From Porphyromonas sp. COT-290 OH3588 (GTDB lineage: Bacteria; Bacteroidota; Bacteroidia; Bacteroidales; Porphyromonadaceae): a DNA stretch of 44,978 nt. The stretch lies in assembly GCF_000769075.1 (NCBI RefSeq), contig NZ_JRFC01000042.1:19147-64124 (forward strand), read 5' to 3'. Below, in pieces: positions 43,663-44,978 of the stretch (position 1 is the first letter of the stretch; every line of letters begins with the position of its first letter). The notes beneath the pieces are model-generated. The model saw only the letters and a program-made list of their open reading frames with translations, searched no databases and had not been told where the DNA came from. A program made the translations under genes and the position numbers.

Positions 43663-44796
43663 TTATAGTCGGTTGTCCATACGTCTGACCATGATCTCCT
43701 TCCACTGAAGGAAATCCCCCTGCAAGATATGCTCCCGTGCCTCACGCATCAGACGCAGATAGAAGGCCAGATTGTGGATTGAGGCAATCTGTAGCCCCAA
43801 GATCTCATCGGCTTTGATCAGATGGTGCAAATAGGCCAACGTGTACTGGCTATCGACAAACGAATAGCCCTCGGGGTCAATCGGGCTAAACTCTCGTGCC
43901 CACTTGGCATTGCGGATATTGATCGTGCCACGGCTGGTGAATAGCTGTCCGTTGCGTCCGTTGCGTGTAGGCATGATGCAGTCGAACATGTCCACACCAC
44001 GAGCGATATTCTCCAGCAGATTAATTGGTGTACCGACCCCCATCAAGTAGCGAGGGCGATCCTGAGGGAGTATGCTATTGGTCAGCTCCACCATCTCGTA
44101 CATCTTCTCTGTAGGCTCTCCCACTGCTAGGCCACCGATAGCATTACCCTCAGCCCCGAGCGAGGCAATATGCTCGGCCGCTCGGCGGCGCAAATCTGGG
44201 TAGACACAGCCCTGCACAATGGGGAATAGGCTCTGGTGATAGCCGTACTTGGGCTCCGTTTCTCGCACACGCTTGAGGCATCGAGCAAGCCATCTCTCGG
44301 TTAGTGCTAGTGACCGCTCTGCATACTTGTAGTCTGCATCTCCCGGGCAACACTCATCGAAAGCCATAATGATATCAGCCCCGATTGTGCGCTCTATATC
44401 CATCACACGCTCGGGAGTGAATAGATGCTTGGAGCCATCTATATGAGAGCGGAAGGTTACCCCCTCCTCCGTGATCTTGCGATTGTCTGCCAGACTAAAA
44501 ACCTGATAGCCCCCACTGTCGGTAAGGATAGGGCCGCTCCAGCTGTTGAATTTGTGCAGACCACCAGCTTGCTCCAGTATCTCTAGTCCCGGACGCAGGT
44601 ATAGGTGATAAGTATTGCCAAGTATAATTTGAGCCTTGATGTCGTCTTTGAGCTCTGGCATATGCACAGCCTTGACCGAGCCCACAGTACCCACGGGCAT
44701 AAATATAGGGGTCTGGATCACACCGTGATCCGTGGTGATCTCTCCTGCTCGTGCCGAGGAATTGGGGCAACAGTGTTGTACCTTGAAGGTAAGCAT
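43663..44796 (-). CDS. tgt: Queuine/preQ1 tRNA-ribosyltransferase
   Basis: This 377-residue protein has the Tgt barrel motifs. They are FMPVGTVGSVKAVHM, LTDSGGYQVFSLADNRKI, the AFDECCPGDADY segment, the IGGLAVGEPTE site and DCIMPTRNGRNGQLFTSRG. It exchanges G34 for preQ1 in tRNAs with GUN anticodons. The usual CxCxxC zinc motif is missing: at 43852-43869 the residues are G-Y-S-F-V-D where other bacterial Tgt proteins have C-x-C-x-x-C, although the nearby IHNL histidine is present. It heads the unit tgt-lptF/G-smpB. Confidence 0.94.
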   Translation of the reverse strand: MLTFKVQHCCPNSSARAGEITTDHGVIQTPIFMPVGTVGSVKAVHMPELKDDIKAQIILGNTYHLYLRPGLEILEQAGGLHKFNSWSGPILTDSGGYQVFSLADNRKITEEGVTFRSHIDGSKHLFTPERVMDIERTIGADIIMAFDECCPGDADYKYAERSLALTERWLARCLKRVRETEPKYGYHQSLFPIVQGCVYPDLRRRAAEHIASLGAEGNAIGGLAVGEPTEKMYEMVELTNSILPQDRPRYLMGVGTPINLLENIARGVDMFDCIMPTRNGRNGQLFTSRGTINIRNAKWAREFSPIDPEGYSFVDSQYTLAYLHHLIKADEILGLQIASIHNLAFYLRLMREAREHILQGDFLQWKEIMVRRMDNRL

Positions 44797-44837
44797 CTAA
44801 ATATCCTTATAATGAATGTCTATCTATAAACAATCTA

Positions 44838-44845
44838 CAAAGATA
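44838..44845 (-). promoter_or_regulatory. -7 box for tgt-lptF/G-smpB
   Basis: On the minus strand TATCTTTG lies about 40 nt before the tgt start. No -33 TTTG at the usual distance was found. Confidence 0.45.
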
Positions 44846-44978
44846 AACATTCGGACGCAATGCTATTCTCCAGCATAGCAAGTGCACATTCCTCCTTCCA
44901 GCGCAACAATGTTGATCTAAGTTAGTCCTAAAACTTGGCTTGGCGTTAGGTATCCTAGCCGTTTTCTGGGTCTTCGAT

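Noticed and set aside
44955-44978. Possible 3' end of a gene entering from the right edge (minus strand, ending ENG then TAG)
   Set aside because: Only seven codons are visible, too few to tell from chance.
1-44978. CRISPR array, tRNA, rRNA or transposase gene
   Set aside because: None found by reading: no regular direct-repeat and spacer series, no cloverleaf recognised, and no reading frame with transposase motifs.

Overview
This 45-kb window looks like chromosomal DNA of a Porphyromonas-like member of the Bacteroidales. The evidence is a 287-residue primary sigma factor of the Bacteroidetes type, several promoters of the TTTG...TAnnTTTG class, a surface protein with a type IX secretion C-terminal sorting domain, a long-form IspG, and housekeeping gene orders (gcvH-purE, tgt-lptF/G-smpB) that I associate with this group. 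The genus is an inference; no rRNA or tRNA gene is visible to confirm it.

Layout. 1-1985: 5' part of a large leucine-rich-repeat surface protein (minus strand, runs off the left edge). 3082-7225: clpC, an overlapping ECF sigma factor, a small membrane protein and a periplasmic helical protein. 7286-7870: slyD. 7981-12899: a minus-strand tolC-hlyD-permease-permease export operon without an ATPase gene. 13899-15839: an Omp28-like T9SS cargo protein. 16439-18756: a 46-codon ORF and a 716-residue lipoprotein in AT-rich DNA. 19225-23036: recJ-recQ. 23198-24991: rpsA. 25900-29211: a nucleobase uptake cluster (uraA, Tsx-like porin, purine permease). 29332-33189: C69 dipeptidase, small beta-barrel protein, rimO. 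33812-34897: PepSY membrane protein. 35051-35914: rpoD. 36043-39256: ispG-dut-serB-like. 39336-40227: gcvH-purE. 40370-41851: pRiA4b-ORF3-like protein and miaA. 41978-44796: tgt-lptF/G-smpB.

The most novel signal is a composite intergenic element of about 325 bp found four times (2511-2837, 13338-13664, 25419-25743, 33340-33666). Each copy has module A, in which two copies of a TTCCCATCAATCT-type motif lie exactly 66 bp apart, then a spacer of about 163-166 bp, then module B of 82-83 bp in the opposite sense. Module A folds into a hairpin, and two copies keep the pairing through compensatory changes. No copy encodes a convincing protein. Other points of interest are a perfect 14-bp palindrome at the export operon promoter, a 31-bp perfect hairpin after the lipoprotein gene, a possible RidA-like/SerB fusion, a Tgt lacking the usual zinc cysteines, and a terminator pointing away from any annotated gene.

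All calls come from reading the sequence and from knowledge of protein families; no database search was run. Most strands and frames are secure, and start codons were adjusted where a promoter or signal peptide overruled the longest reading frame.
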